Positions 8,088 to 16,816 of a DNA stretch of 64,000 nt are shown here, piece after piece. The stretch's first letter is position 1; each line of letters starts with the position of its first letter. The notes under the pieces were generated by a model. That model saw nothing but the letters and a program-made list of their open reading frames with translations. It searched no databases and was not told the DNA's origin. This stretch comes from VRUE01 sp963702955 (GTDB taxonomy: Bacteria > Actinomycetota > Thermoleophilia > Solirubrobacterales > 70-9), in the NCBI GenBank assembly GCA_963702955.1, contig OY969774.1, positions 2,108,001-2,172,000 on the forward strand, read 5' to 3'. The position numbers were made by a program, and so were the translations under genes.

Positions 8088-8439
8088 GGGTGGGGGGCGG
8101 AGCGGCCATCAGCTCGACCGTGTGACCTCCCGGGGCGATCGCCTTGGCCCGCGGCGCGCCCCAGTGCTCCCGGCCGGGCCTAACCTCGAAGCCGGCCTCG
8201 CGGAGGCGCTCGACTGCCCGATCGAAGTCATCGACGACGACCGCGGCGTGGCCGTGCGGCGGCACGACAGGCGAGGGGTTGCGTTCGAGGTGGACCTGCG
8301 TGCCCTCCCGTTCGACCCAGACGAAGGTCTCGGCCAGCGCCGCCGGCGCCTCGACCCGCCGGAACCCGAGCAACTCCCAGAACGCGACCGAGGGCTCGAC
8401 GTCCTCCGGCGCCACCTCGAGCGTCACGTGCTGCAGCAC
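8014..8439 (-). CDS. VOC (glyoxalase/bleomycin resistance fold) protein
   Basis: 141 residues containing one VOC domain made of two beta-alpha-beta-beta-beta units. MLQHVTLEVAPEDVEPSVAFWELLGF begins the first unit (given here as positions 1-26, metal-ligand His 4), and HGHAAVVVDDFDRAVERL begins the second. GHTVELMA near residue 110 carries the usual C-terminal Glu ligand. The substrate is unknown. The C-terminal 25 residues (arginine/glycine-rich, after PPTLIG) overlap the tail of the opposite coiled-coil gene and are probably read-through sequence. Start GTG 8439 is preceded by TATGCT at 6 nt, without a Shine-Dalgarno sequence. Confidence 0.8.
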   Translation of the reverse strand: MLQHVTLEVAPEDVEPSVAFWELLGFRRVEAPAALAETFVWVEREGTQVHLERNPSPVVPPHGHAAVVVDDFDRAVERLREAGFEVRPGREHWGAPRAKAIAPGGHTVELMAAPPPTLIGSSRGSRGRRRAGSQRHRCRPG

Positions 8440-8457
8440 ACGGCCAGCATAGGCACG

Positions 8458-9381
8458 TCAGAACAGCAGTGAGACGAGGGCCGCCAGGACGACGATCGTC
8501 GTCGACCAGGTGACCGCCTCGGCGGTGATCTCCATGTCGAGGCCGTAGGCGTGGGCGACGACCATCGAGTTGACGCCCGAGGGCATCGCCGCCATCAGCC
8601 GGTAGGGCGCGGGCAGGTGGATCAGCGGCGCGGCGATCAGCATCAGCAGCGCCGGGACGAGGATCAGGCGGGAGCCGAGGGCGACCAGCACCGGCTTGGT
8701 CAGCGGCGGCGGCATCGGCAGGTTGCCGTGCTCGGCGTTCTCGGCCAGGGTCGCGCCGACGGCGAAGAAGCCGAGCGGCAGGATGAGGACGATCAGCGCC
8801 TGCGAAGCGTCGACCAGCACCTGCGGGGCGAGTGCGCTCGGCGCCAGCAGGCCGGCGATCGCCGCGTAGAGCGGCGGGTTGCGGGTGAAGAAGGCACGCA
8901 CCCGCTCGCGCGGGCCTTCGCCGGCTTTCGTCCCCAGCGCGGCGCCGACGGCGAAGGCGCCGAGCATCAGGCTCGGCCCGGTCACGAGGACGTCGTAGAG
9001 GACCGCGGTCGAGAGCTGATCGCGGCCGAGCAGCGCCACGGTCAGGGGGTAGCCGAGGTAGCCGGTGTTGACGCTGAGCACCGTGCAGACGACGGCGCCG
9101 GTGCGGGGCCGCGAGAGGTGCAGGACGCGGGTCGCCAGCAGGTATGCGGTCGTCGCCCCCAGGGCCGAGGCGACCAGCCCGAGCGCGAGCCCGACGCCGT
9201 GGCTGAGGTCGATGTGGCTGGAGGCGATGTTGAAGAAGATCACCGGCGGCAGCAGCACGTAGAGCATCAGCGTCAGCGAGCGCCGCGCCGCCAATGCCGC
9301 GGCCTGCGGCCGGCGCCGCTCCGCCCAGACGCCGACCGCGGTCGCGGCGGCGATCGCCGCGGCTATGAGAACAACGGTCAT
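8458..9381 (-). CDS. AEC-family (auxin efflux carrier-like) transporter
   Basis: 307-residue cytoplasmic-membrane transporter of the AEC/Mem_trans family, with ten predicted helices arranged as two inverted halves of five. Visible landmarks are SLTLMLYVLLPPVIFFNI (helix 2 with the conserved double proline), VLSVNTGYLGYPL and the second-half counterpart MAAMPSGVNSMVVAHAYG. AEC proteins export small organic acids or auxin-like compounds, but the substrate is unknown here. Its ATG abuts palindromic element J, which separates it from the end of the nuo operon. It may be expressed by read-through from nuoN. Confidence 0.85.
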   Translation of the reverse strand: MTVVLIAAAIAAATAVGVWAERRRPQAAALAARRSLTLMLYVLLPPVIFFNIASSHIDLSHGVGLALGLVASALGATTAYLLATRVLHLSRPRTGAVVCTVLSVNTGYLGYPLTVALLGRDQLSTAVLYDVLVTGPSLMLGAFAVGAALGTKAGEGPRERVRAFFTRNPPLYAAIAGLLAPSALAPQVLVDASQALIVLILPLGFFAVGATLAENAEHGNLPMPPPLTKPVLVALGSRLILVPALLMLIAAPLIHLPAPYRLMAAMPSGVNSMVVAHAYGLDMEITAEAVTWSTTIVVLAALVSLLF

Positions 9382-9483
9382 CAGCGCTCAGTCTGACGGT
9401 GCGGGGCAAGGACGCAGGAAGCGTGGCGTGCTCCGCACGCGAGCGACCGAGGACGCCGCACCGTGCCGTCAGATGAGCGCTGA
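9381..9483. repeat. Palindromic element J (about 103 nt)
   Basis: TCAGCGCTCAGTCTGACGG (9381-9399) pairs with CCGTCAGATGAGCGCTGA (9466-9483) except for one bulged base. A nested GGTGCGG/CCGCACC pair (9398-9404, 9456-9462) and a GC-rich inner hairpin follow. The nuoN stop codon (9469-9471) lies in the right arm, and the AEC start codon touches the left arm. Confidence 0.75.
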
Positions 9484-10965
9484 TCCCGCGTGCTGGGCGA
9501 ACTCGACCAACGGCTGCGGGATCACCCCGAAGAAGATCGTGGCGGCAGCGGCCAGCAGCGCCGGGGCGACCAGATAGATGCGGCTGCCCGCCTCCGGATC
9601 GATCGGGTCGGCCTCGGGGGAGGCGCCGGCGATCGCCGGGGTCGCCGCTTCGCCGCCCGGTTGCATCCACATCGCCGCCACCACCCGCAGGTAGTAGGCG
9701 AGCGAGATCATCGTCCCGACCGCGATGAAGACCGCCAGCCAGGTGTAGTCGCCTTCGACCAGCGCCTCGATCAGGTAGAGCTTGCCGACGAAGCCGACCG
9801 TCGCCGGGAAGCCGGCCAGCGCCAGCATCGAGATCGTCAGCGGCCAGGCCAGCAACGGCCGTTCGCGGCCGAGGCCCCGCACCGCCTCGATCGAGTCGCC
9901 GAAGGCGCTCTCGCGCTCGCGCGCGACGACCACCGCGAAGGCGGCGAGGTTCATCAGCGCGTAGCCGGCGAGGTAGAAGACGAGCGCCTCGACCCCGGCC
10001 CTGTTCGCAACCACTATGCCGCCGAGGATGTAGCCGGCCTGGGCGATCCCCGAGTAGCCGAGCAGCCGCTTCATCGAGCTCTGGCCGAGCGCGCCGAGGT
10101 TGCCGACGACGATCGAGACCGCGGCGAGCACCGCCAGCGCCGGCTGCCAGTCGCTCGCCTGCGGCAGCAGGGCGACGTCGAAGAAGCGGACGAAGACGGC
10201 GAAGGCCGCCGCCTTGGTCGCCACCGCCATGAAGGCGGTGATCGGGCTCGGTGCGCCCTCGTAGACGTCGGGCGTCCACTGGTGGAAGGGGGCGATCGAG
10301 GTCTTGAAGGCGAGCCCGACCGCGGCCATCGCGATCCCGACCAGGACCAGCGGGTCGTGCAGCAGGCCTTCGCGGCCGATCCCGGCGGCGATCCCGGCGA
10401 AGTCGGTCGAGCCGGAGCCGCCGTAGAGGAAGGCCATCCCGTAGAGCAGCGTCGCCGAGCCGAGCGAGCCGACGATCAGGTACTTCAGCCCCGACTCGAG
10501 CGAGCGCTCGTGGCGCATGTTGGTCGCGCAGAGGATGTAGAGGGGGATCGAGAGGGTCTCGAGCGCGACGAAGAAGGTGACCAGGTTCTGCGCCTGGGCG
10601 AGCAGGACCATGCCGAGCACCGAGCCGAGCAGCAGCGCGTGGTACTCGCCGCGGGCGTCTTCGGCGGCCGGCTCGCCGAAGGAGAGCAGGACCGCGAAGC
10701 CGGCGCTGAAGACGGCGATCAGCGAGATCGCGATCGCCAGGTCGTCGAGCCGCAGCGCCCCGGAGACCAGATCGGTCGGGTCGTTCCATTGCAGGACCAG
10801 TCGCACCGCCGTCACCGCCAGGATCGCCAGGGTCAGCCACGGCACGCTGCGCCGCAGCGGCTTGAACACCGCCGCCATCAGCAGCACGCAGACGCCGACC
10901 GTGAGCGCGAGGATCGGCGAGATTCCCGAGTAGTCGATGTGGGGGGCGTGAAAGGCGGCGGTCAT
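9469..10965 (-). CDS. nuoN: NADH-quinone oxidoreductase subunit N
   Basis: 498-residue antiporter-like membrane subunit of complex I, one of the three proton-pumping Mrp-like subunits. About fourteen transmembrane helices are visible. The key Lys/Glu region is conserved (TFFVALETLSIPLYIL with its Glu; SIAPFHQWTPDVYEGAP; ITAFMAVATKAAAFAVFVRF with its Lys). The discontinuous-helix region SSMKRLLGYSGIAQAGYIL is also recognisable. ATG 10965 overlaps the nuoM stop by 4 bp. It is the last gene of the operon, and its stop lies in palindromic element J. Confidence 0.97.
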   Translation of the reverse strand: MTAAFHAPHIDYSGISPILALTVGVCVLLMAAVFKPLRRSVPWLTLAILAVTAVRLVLQWNDPTDLVSGALRLDDLAIAISLIAVFSAGFAVLLSFGEPAAEDARGEYHALLLGSVLGMVLLAQAQNLVTFFVALETLSIPLYILCATNMRHERSLESGLKYLIVGSLGSATLLYGMAFLYGGSGSTDFAGIAAGIGREGLLHDPLVLVGIAMAAVGLAFKTSIAPFHQWTPDVYEGAPSPITAFMAVATKAAAFAVFVRFFDVALLPQASDWQPALAVLAAVSIVVGNLGALGQSSMKRLLGYSGIAQAGYILGGIVVANRAGVEALVFYLAGYALMNLAAFAVVVARERESAFGDSIEAVRGLGRERPLLAWPLTISMLALAGFPATVGFVGKLYLIEALVEGDYTWLAVFIAVGTMISLAYYLRVVAAMWMQPGGEAATPAIAGASPEADPIDPEAGSRIYLVAPALLAAAATIFFGVIPQPLVEFAQHAGSALI

Positions 10966-12467
10966 CGCTTCGCCAGCGTCCCTTCGACCGGTTTGCTCAC
11001 AGCCGCTACGCTCGCTTCGATCGAGCGGTCGGTCCGGTGCAGGATCAGCTGCGGGTACAGCGCCAGGCCGACGATGCAGAGCACCAGCGGCGCCAGGACG
11101 ACCCCGTCCCGCCAGCCGATCTCGCGGCTCGCGATCCCCTTGTTCTGTTGTGGTGCTGGGCGGTTGTGCATCGTCCGCTGGTAGAGGCGCAGCGCGTAGT
11201 AGGCCGACATCGCGACGCCGCTGATCGCGACGAAGGCGAACACGATCTTCGCCTGGAAGAGGCCGTTGAGGATGTAGAACTCGCCGATGAAGTTGGCCGA
11301 GCCGGGCATCGCCAGGGTCGCCAGGGTGACGATCAAAAACAGCGCCGCCAGCACCGGCGCCCGCATCGCCATCCCGCCCATCTCGCGGATGTCCTCGGTC
11401 CCGCTGCGCTCGGCGAGGATCGCGACGACGATGAACAACGGCGCGACGACGAGGCCGTGGTTGACCATCTGCAGCACCGCCCCGTCGGCCCCGTCGGCGC
11501 GCAGGGCGAAGATCCCGGCGGTGATGAAGCCGAGCTGGGCGACCGAAGAGTAGCCGCCGATCAGCCGCACGTTGGTCTGGGTGAAGGCCATCACCGAGCC
11601 GTAGAGGATCGAGGCCAGCGCGATCAGCAGGACCACGGTCTGGAACTGCACCGTCGCCGCCGGGAACAGCGGCAGCACGATCCGCAGGAAGCCGTAGGCG
11701 CCGACCTTCGCCAGCACCCCGGAGAAGACCGCCAGCACCGGCAGCGGCGCCGCCCGGTAGGCGTCGGGCATCCAGCCGTGCAGGAGGAAGGCCGGCATCT
11801 TGACCAGGAAGGCGGCGGCGAAGAACCAGAAGATCCAGCGCTGGCTGCCGGTCGCGACCGGGTGCTTGGCCAGCTCGGCGATCGAGAAGGTGATTTGGCC
11901 GCCGTGGGCGGAGATGATCGCCACGGCGATCGCCCCGACCAGCATCAGCAGCGAGCCGACCAGCGTGTAGACGATCATCTTCAACGTGGCCGCCGCGGCG
12001 GTCGGGCCGTCCTCGCGATCCGTCCCCCAGGCGCCGAAGAGGAAGTAGAACGGGACCAGCATCAGGTCGAAGAAGAGGACGAACAGCAGCAGGTCCTGGG
12101 CGACGAAGGAGCCGATCGTCGCCGTCTCGGCCAGCAGCATCATCAGGAAGAAGAGCTGCGGGCGCTCCTGCTCGCGGAAGGCGGCGAAGGCGGTCGCCCC
12201 GGTCCACAGCACCGCGGTCAGCAGGACGAGGAAGACGTTGAGGCCGTCGATCCCGAGGCTGTAGTCGACGCCGAGGCCGGGGATCCAGTTGACGTCAACC
12301 GTGTCCTGCAGGCCGGAGGCGCCGGAGTCGAAGCCGGCCAGCAGGCCGATCGCGATCCCCAGCGTCGCCACCGTGCCGAGCACCGCCCACCAGCCGGTCA
12401 GCCGCTTCGGCAGGAAGAGGCCGGTGAGTCCGAAGGCGAGCGGCAGCCAGAGCAGGACGCTGATCAT
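10962..12467 (-). CDS. nuoM: NADH-quinone oxidoreductase subunit M
   Basis: 501-residue antiporter-like proton-pumping membrane subunit of complex I. Characteristic segments include YSLGIDGLNVFLVLLTAVL, LLFVLFFDLMLVPFYFLFGAWG (catalytic Glu replaced in this register by Asp-Leu-Met, with the conserved acidic helix still present), FLLHGWMPDAYRAAPLPVLA and SGVLAKVGAYGFLRIVLP. The LIGGYSSVAQLGFI motif marks the second broken helix. ATG 12467 overlaps nuoL by 4 bp (ATGA) and its own stop overlaps nuoN by 4 bp, so translation is coupled. Ordinary length for the family. Confidence 0.97.
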   Translation of the reverse strand: MISVLLWLPLAFGLTGLFLPKRLTGWWAVLGTVATLGIAIGLLAGFDSGASGLQDTVDVNWIPGLGVDYSLGIDGLNVFLVLLTAVLWTGATAFAAFREQERPQLFFLMMLLAETATIGSFVAQDLLLFVLFFDLMLVPFYFLFGAWGTDREDGPTAAAATLKMIVYTLVGSLLMLVGAIAVAIISAHGGQITFSIAELAKHPVATGSQRWIFWFFAAAFLVKMPAFLLHGWMPDAYRAAPLPVLAVFSGVLAKVGAYGFLRIVLPLFPAATVQFQTVVLLIALASILYGSVMAFTQTNVRLIGGYSSVAQLGFITAGIFALRADGADGAVLQMVNHGLVVAPLFIVVAILAERSGTEDIREMGGMAMRAPVLAALFLIVTLATLAMPGSANFIGEFYILNGLFQAKIVFAFVAISGVAMSAYYALRLYQRTMHNRPAPQQNKGIASREIGWRDGVVLAPLVLCIVGLALYPQLILHRTDRSIEASVAAVSKPVEGTLAKR

Positions 12468-14473
12468 GAGCTGCTCAGCAGGAAGTAGAGGGCGAGGCCG
12501 GCGAAGCCGGCGAGCAGCAGCAGCGCGTAGCTGCGGACGAAGCCGTTCTGGACGACGCGGACGATGCCGCCGGCGCCGCGCACCGTGTCGGCGGTGCCGC
12601 TGACGACCCCGTCGACGACGAAGCGCTCGAAGGTGTCGTTGGCGAACCGTCCGATCGCCAGCGCCGGGCGGACGACGAGGAGGTCGATCGCCTCGTCGAA
12701 GTACCACTTGTTGACGCAGAGCTCATACACCGGGCGCAGCCGCGCCCGGAACAGCGCCGGCAGCTGCGACTCCTTTCGCCACAGCACCCAGGCGGTGGCG
12801 ATGCCGAGCACCGAGATCGCGCCGCCGATCGCCAGCCCGCGCCACTCGGCCCCGACCGTCGGGTGGATCGCCGCCAGCGGCGAGTCGCGGAAGGCCGGGT
12901 CGAGGAACTTGAAGAGGACGTCGTTGACGCCGGGGATCTGGATCAGGCCGGCGAACAGGGCGCCGAAGCCGAGCACCGCCATCGCCGCCGCCATCGGCCA
13001 GGACTGCTCGGCGATGTGGTGTTCGGCGCCGGGAAAGCCGACGTCGGCGTCCTCTTCCTCTTCGTTCGCCGGGTTGATCGGCGGTCCGTGGTGCAGGTGG
13101 CCGCTGTCGATCAGCTCCTGCGCCTCCGGGCAGGGCTCGCCCGGCAGCACGCGGAAGATCAGCCGGAAGGTGTAGAGCGCGGTGAGGAAGGCGCCGACGT
13201 AGCCGCCGACCGCCATCCACGTGTACATGCCGCCGCGCGCCTCGGCGTAGGCGAGGATCGAGTCCTTCGAGAAGAAGCCCGAGGTGAGCGGGAAGGCGGC
13301 CAGCGCCAAGCCGCCGATCAGGAACAGCACCGAGGTGAACCGCATCGCCTTCCAGAAGCCGCTCATCCGGTCGATGTCCTGGCGGTTCGCCATCGCCGAG
13401 ATGAACGAGCCGGCCGCCATGAACAGCAGCGCCTTGAAGAAGGCGTGGGTCATCAGGTGGAACAGGCCCTGCGCGTAGGCGCCGATCGAGACGCCCATGA
13501 TCATGTAGCCGATCTGGCTCATCGTCGAGTAGGCGATTGCCCGCTTCAGGTCGGTCATCGCGATCGCGATCGTGCCGGCGATCAGCAGCGTCGCCAGGCC
13601 GACGAAGGCGCCGATGTCGGCGGCGGTCGGGGCGAGGTAGAAGAGGATGTGGGTGCGGGCGATCAGGTAGACGCCGGCGGTCACCATCGTCGCCGCGTGG
13701 ATCAGCGAGGAGACCGGGGTCGGGCCCTCCATCGCGTCGGGCAGCCAGGTGTGGAAGGGGATCTGAGCCGACTTGGCGAAGGCGCCGACCAGCAGCAGCA
13801 GGCAGATCGCCGTCACCGTCCAGCTGCCGCGGTCGAAGGCGTGCGGGGCGGCGGCGAAGACCTGGCCGTAGTCGAACGTCCCCAGTTCGCGGAAGATCAG
13901 CAGGGCGGCGAGGACGAGGCCGATGTCGCCGACGACGTTGATCACGAACGCCTTCATCCCCGCCTTGGTCGCCGTCGCCCGCCGGTACCAGAAGCTGATC
14001 AGCGCGTAGGAGGCGAAGCCGACGAAGGCCCAGCCGACGATCAGCAGGACGAAGTTGCCGGCGAGGACCAGCAGCAGCATCGAGAAGACGAAGAAGTTGA
14101 GGTAGGCGAAGAAGCGGTGGTAGCCCTCGTCCGAGCGCATGTAGCCGAACGAGTAGAGGTGGATCAGCGTCGAGACCCCGGTGACGACGAGGATCATGAA
14201 GGCCGAGAGCTGATCGACGTAGATGCCGAGCTTGATGTCGAGCCCGGCGGCGCCGGCGTAGGTCCATAGCGACGAGGCGTGGTGGCGGGCGTCGGGCGAC
14301 TCGCCCAGCAGGTTGACCAGAACCGCGACCGCGCAGAGGAAGGCGAGGCCGATCGAGGCGGTGCCGACGATGCCGGCGACGCGAGCCGGCAGCGCCCGGA
14401 AGCCGAGCGAGACGACGAGCGAGCCGAGCAGCGGCAGCAGCAGGATCAGCCAGGCCCAGGAGGTCGCCGTCAT
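12464..14473 (-). CDS. nuoL: NADH-quinone oxidoreductase subunit L
   Basis: 669-residue antiporter-like subunit of complex I, with the core fourteen-helix fold plus the long C-terminal extension that forms the lateral helix along the membrane arm. Recognisable segments are LIHLYSFGYMRSDEGYHRFF, IGWAFVGFASYALI-type sequence, IPFHTWLPDAMEGPTPVSSLIHAATMV (residues around 230-256), and AIAYSTMSQIGYMIMG. The hydrophilic loop around EEEEDADVGFPGAEHH near residue 480 lies between membrane segments. ATG 14473 overlaps nuoK by 4 bp. Family-typical length. Confidence 0.97.
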   Translation of the reverse strand: MTATSWAWLILLLPLLGSLVVSLGFRALPARVAGIVGTASIGLAFLCAVAVLVNLLGESPDARHHASSLWTYAGAAGLDIKLGIYVDQLSAFMILVVTGVSTLIHLYSFGYMRSDEGYHRFFAYLNFFVFSMLLLVLAGNFVLLIVGWAFVGFASYALISFWYRRATATKAGMKAFVINVVGDIGLVLAALLIFRELGTFDYGQVFAAAPHAFDRGSWTVTAICLLLLVGAFAKSAQIPFHTWLPDAMEGPTPVSSLIHAATMVTAGVYLIARTHILFYLAPTAADIGAFVGLATLLIAGTIAIAMTDLKRAIAYSTMSQIGYMIMGVSIGAYAQGLFHLMTHAFFKALLFMAAGSFISAMANRQDIDRMSGFWKAMRFTSVLFLIGGLALAAFPLTSGFFSKDSILAYAEARGGMYTWMAVGGYVGAFLTALYTFRLIFRVLPGEPCPEAQELIDSGHLHHGPPINPANEEEEDADVGFPGAEHHIAEQSWPMAAAMAVLGFGALFAGLIQIPGVNDVLFKFLDPAFRDSPLAAIHPTVGAEWRGLAIGGAISVLGIATAWVLWRKESQLPALFRARLRPVYELCVNKWYFDEAIDLLVVRPALAIGRFANDTFERFVVDGVVSGTADTVRGAGGIVRVVQNGFVRSYALLLLAGFAGLALYFLLSSS

Positions 14474-14769
14474 CCGCGCAGCTCCCGCAGCGCGTCGACG
14501 TCGAGCGGCAGCTTGCGGCGGAAGATCGCGACGATCAGACCGAGGCCGACGACGACCTCGCAGGCGGCGACGACCATCACCACCAGGGCGAAGACCTGTC
14601 CCTGCTGATTGCCGACCATGCGGCTGAAGGCGATCAGCGCCAGGTTGCCGGCGTTCAGCATCAGCTCCAGGCAGAGCAGGATCACGATCGGGCTGCGGCG
14701 CAGGAGGATGCCGATCGCGCCGACGCCGAAGAGGAGGGCGGAGAGGACGATGTACCAGTTGACGTTCAC
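14470..14769 (-). CDS. nuoK: NADH-quinone oxidoreductase subunit K
   Basis: 99-residue, three-helix membrane subunit of complex I, involved in the proton path near the quinone module. The conserved second helix is IVILLCLELMLNAGNLALIA with its Glu, and the third helix VFALVVMVVAACEVVVGLGL contains the second conserved Glu. GTG 14769 overlaps the nuoJ stop (GTGA), and the stop overlaps nuoL. Length equals the usual family size. Confidence 0.96.
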   Translation of the reverse strand: MNVNWYIVLSALLFGVGAIGILLRRSPIVILLCLELMLNAGNLALIAFSRMVGNQQGQVFALVVMVVAACEVVVGLGLIVAIFRRKLPLDVDALRELRG

Positions 14770-15278
14770 GACTCGACCCCTCTCCTGGAGGCGAGAATCA
14801 CGGCGCCGACCGCGGCCAGCATCAGCAGGATCGAGCTGGCCTCGAAGGGGATGAGGAACCTTTCCAGCAGCAGGTTGCCGATCGCTGCCGGGTCGCCGAA
14901 GCCGGCGTGGACGCTCGGGCCCTCGCTGCCGAGGGCGCGCAGGGAGGAGGCGAGTACCGCGACCGCGAGCTCGACGAACAGGGCGACGCCGAGCAGGGGG
15001 GCGAGGAAGCGCTGGCCGGGGATCGGCTCCCAGGCCGACTCGGAGTCGCCGCCGACGTAGGCGGCGACGAAGACGTAGAGGACGACGACGGCGCCGGCGT
15101 AGACGACGACCTGCGCCGCGGCGACGAAGGCCGCGGTCAGCAGCAGGAAGAGGACCGCCAGCGAGAACAGGTGGACGACCAGCGCCAGCACCCCGTAGAA
15201 GGGATTGCGCATCGCGACGACGCCGATCGCGCCGCCGAGGGCGCCGATCGCGGCGAGGAAGAACAGCACCGCTTCCAC
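14766..15278 (-). CDS. nuoJ: NADH-quinone oxidoreductase subunit J
   Basis: 170-residue membrane subunit of complex I with five helices. The pi-bulge helix region is LLTAAFVAAAQVVVYAGAVVVLYVFV (about residues 47-72), the signature of NuoJ. GTG 15278 follows the nuoI TAG with no spacer, and the stop overlaps nuoK. The C terminus SILLMLAAVGAVILASRRG forms the last helix. Size and context leave little doubt. Confidence 0.96.
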   Translation of the reverse strand: MEAVLFFLAAIGALGGAIGVVAMRNPFYGVLALVVHLFSLAVLFLLLTAAFVAAAQVVVYAGAVVVLYVFVAAYVGGDSESAWEPIPGQRFLAPLLGVALFVELAVAVLASSLRALGSEGPSVHAGFGDPAAIGNLLLERFLIPFEASSILLMLAAVGAVILASRRGVES

Positions 15279-15821
15279 CTACTCGCCCTCGGCTTTCAGC
15301 GGCGTTCGCTCGAGCGGCTCGGCGAGCAGCATCTCCTTGGTGAAGATCAGATCCTCGCGGTCGTAGTCGGCCATCTCGTAGTCGTGGCCCATCGTGATCG
15401 CGTCGAACGGGCAGGCGATCTCGCAGTAGCCGCAGAAGATGCAGCGCGAGAGGTTGATCTCGTAGACGGCGGCGTAGCGCTCGCCGGCCGAGACCCGCTC
15501 GCCGGGGATGTTCTCGGCGGCGACGACGCGGATGCAGTCGGCCGGGCAGGCGGCGGCGCAGAGCGAGCAGCCGACGCACTTCTCCAGCCCGGTGTCCTCG
15601 AATTTGTGCAGTTTGTGCCGTCCGCGGAAGCGCGGGTAGACCGGCGTCTTCTCCTCCGGGTACTGGATCGTCAGCGGTCCCTCGATCAGCCGCGCCATCG
15701 TCGTCTTCAGCCCCCGCAGCGTCTCGCCGAAGGCGCGGTAGGCGCCGCCGACCCCGCCGGGCTCCGGCCCGCGCTGGACCTCGACCACGTCCTGGTCCTT
15801 CAGGTAGGGGAACTCGGTCAC
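15279..15821 (-). CDS. nuoI: NADH-quinone oxidoreductase subunit I
   Basis: 180-residue peripheral-arm subunit carrying two [4Fe-4S] clusters (N6a, N6b), passing electrons from NuoG towards NuoB. The two ferredoxin motifs are CVGCSLCAAACPADC and CIFCGYCEIACPFDAI. The N-terminal amphipathic region (GLKTTMARLIEGPLTIQYPE) sits at the membrane. GTG 15821 overlaps the nuoH stop (GTGA). No unusual insertions. Confidence 0.97.
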   Translation of the reverse strand: MTEFPYLKDQDVVEVQRGPEPGGVGGAYRAFGETLRGLKTTMARLIEGPLTIQYPEEKTPVYPRFRGRHKLHKFEDTGLEKCVGCSLCAAACPADCIRVVAAENIPGERVSAGERYAAVYEINLSRCIFCGYCEIACPFDAITMGHDYEMADYDREDLIFTKEMLLAEPLERTPLKAEGE

Positions 15822-16816
15822 GTGACCACCACGAGGACGGCCGTAACCAAGACGTTGAGCGTCGCCAGCGGCAGCAGGACCTTCCAGCCGAGGGTCATCA
15901 GCTGGTCGTAGCGAAGCCGCGGCAGCGTCGCCCGCACCCAGATGAAGACCAGCACCAGGGCGAGCATCTTGACCAGCATCCAGATCGGGTCGAGCCAGCC
16001 CGGCCCCGGGCCCATCCAGCCGCCGAGGAAGATCGCCGCGGCGATCCCGCTGACGACGATGATCTCCATGTATTCGACCAGCAGGAAGCTGCCGAAGCGC
16101 ATCCCCCCGTACTCGGTCATGAAGCCCTGGACCAGCTCGGCGTCGGCCTCGGGCATGTCGAACGGCGTCCGGTTGGTCTCGGCGAAGCCGGCCAGCATGA
16201 AGATCAGGAAGCCGACGAACTGGGGGACGATGAACCAGATCTTTCCCTGGGCTTCGACCACGTCGACCAGCGAGAGCGAGCCGGCCATCATGATCGCCCC
16301 CAGCAGCGCCAGGCCCATCGCGACCTCGTAGGAGATCAGCTGCGCGGCGCCGCGCATCGCCCCCAGCAGGCTGTATTTCGAGCCCGAGGACCAGCCGCCC
16401 AGCAGCACCCCGTAGAAGGCGATCGAGCCGACGGCGAAGAAGTAGAGGATGCCGATCGGGACGTCGATCCCGTAGAGGCCGACGCCGTCCTGGACGTTCC
16501 CCCAGGGGATGATCGCCAGCGCCAGCACCCCGGAGAGGACCGGCAGCAGCGGGCCCAGCACGAACAGCGCCGGGATCGCGTTGGCCGGCCGGAAGGCCTG
16601 CTTGCCCAAGAGCTTGCCGACGTCGGCGAGCGGCTGCAGGATCCCGAACGGGCCGACCCGGTTGGGGCCGTAGCGGTGCTGGAAGCGGCCGATCAGCTTC
16701 CGCTCCAGGACCGTCATCAGCGGCAGGATGCCGAAGATGATCGCGAAGATGACCAGCGACTTGACGATCATGATCCAGGTCGCTTCGACGAACTGGGTGT
16801 CGGCGACGGGGATCAC
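15818..16816 (-). CDS. nuoH: NADH-quinone oxidoreductase subunit H
   Basis: 332-residue, eight-helix membrane subunit forming most of the quinone chamber and the junction of both arms of complex I. Conserved stretches include LERKLIGRFQHRYGPNRVGP (about residues 37-56), GWSSGSKYSLLGAMRGAAQL, and FAETNRTPFDMPEADAELV with its run of acidic residues in the E-channel. GTG 16816 overlaps the nuoG stop (GTGA). Confidence 0.97.
   Translation of the reverse strand: MIPVADTQFVEATWIMIVKSLVIFAIIFGILPLMTVLERKLIGRFQHRYGPNRVGPFGILQPLADVGKLLGKQAFRPANAIPALFVLGPLLPVLSGVLALAIIPWGNVQDGVGLYGIDVPIGILYFFAVGSIAFYGVLLGGWSSGSKYSLLGAMRGAAQLISYEVAMGLALLGAIMMAGSLSLVDVVEAQGKIWFIVPQFVGFLIFMLAGFAETNRTPFDMPEADAELVQGFMTEYGGMRFGSFLLVEYMEIIVVSGIAAAIFLGGWMGPGPGWLDPIWMLVKMLALVLVFIWVRATLPRLRYDQLMTLGWKVLLPLATLNVLVTAVLVVVT

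Noticed and set aside
9469..12207. Very long frames running antisense or upstream of real genes (for example 9469-12207, 43129-46452, 645-2192)
   Set aside because: Only part of each frame encodes family-like protein. The rest is arginine/proline-rich shadow sequence of the neighbouring gene, as expected at high GC, so I used the internal start.
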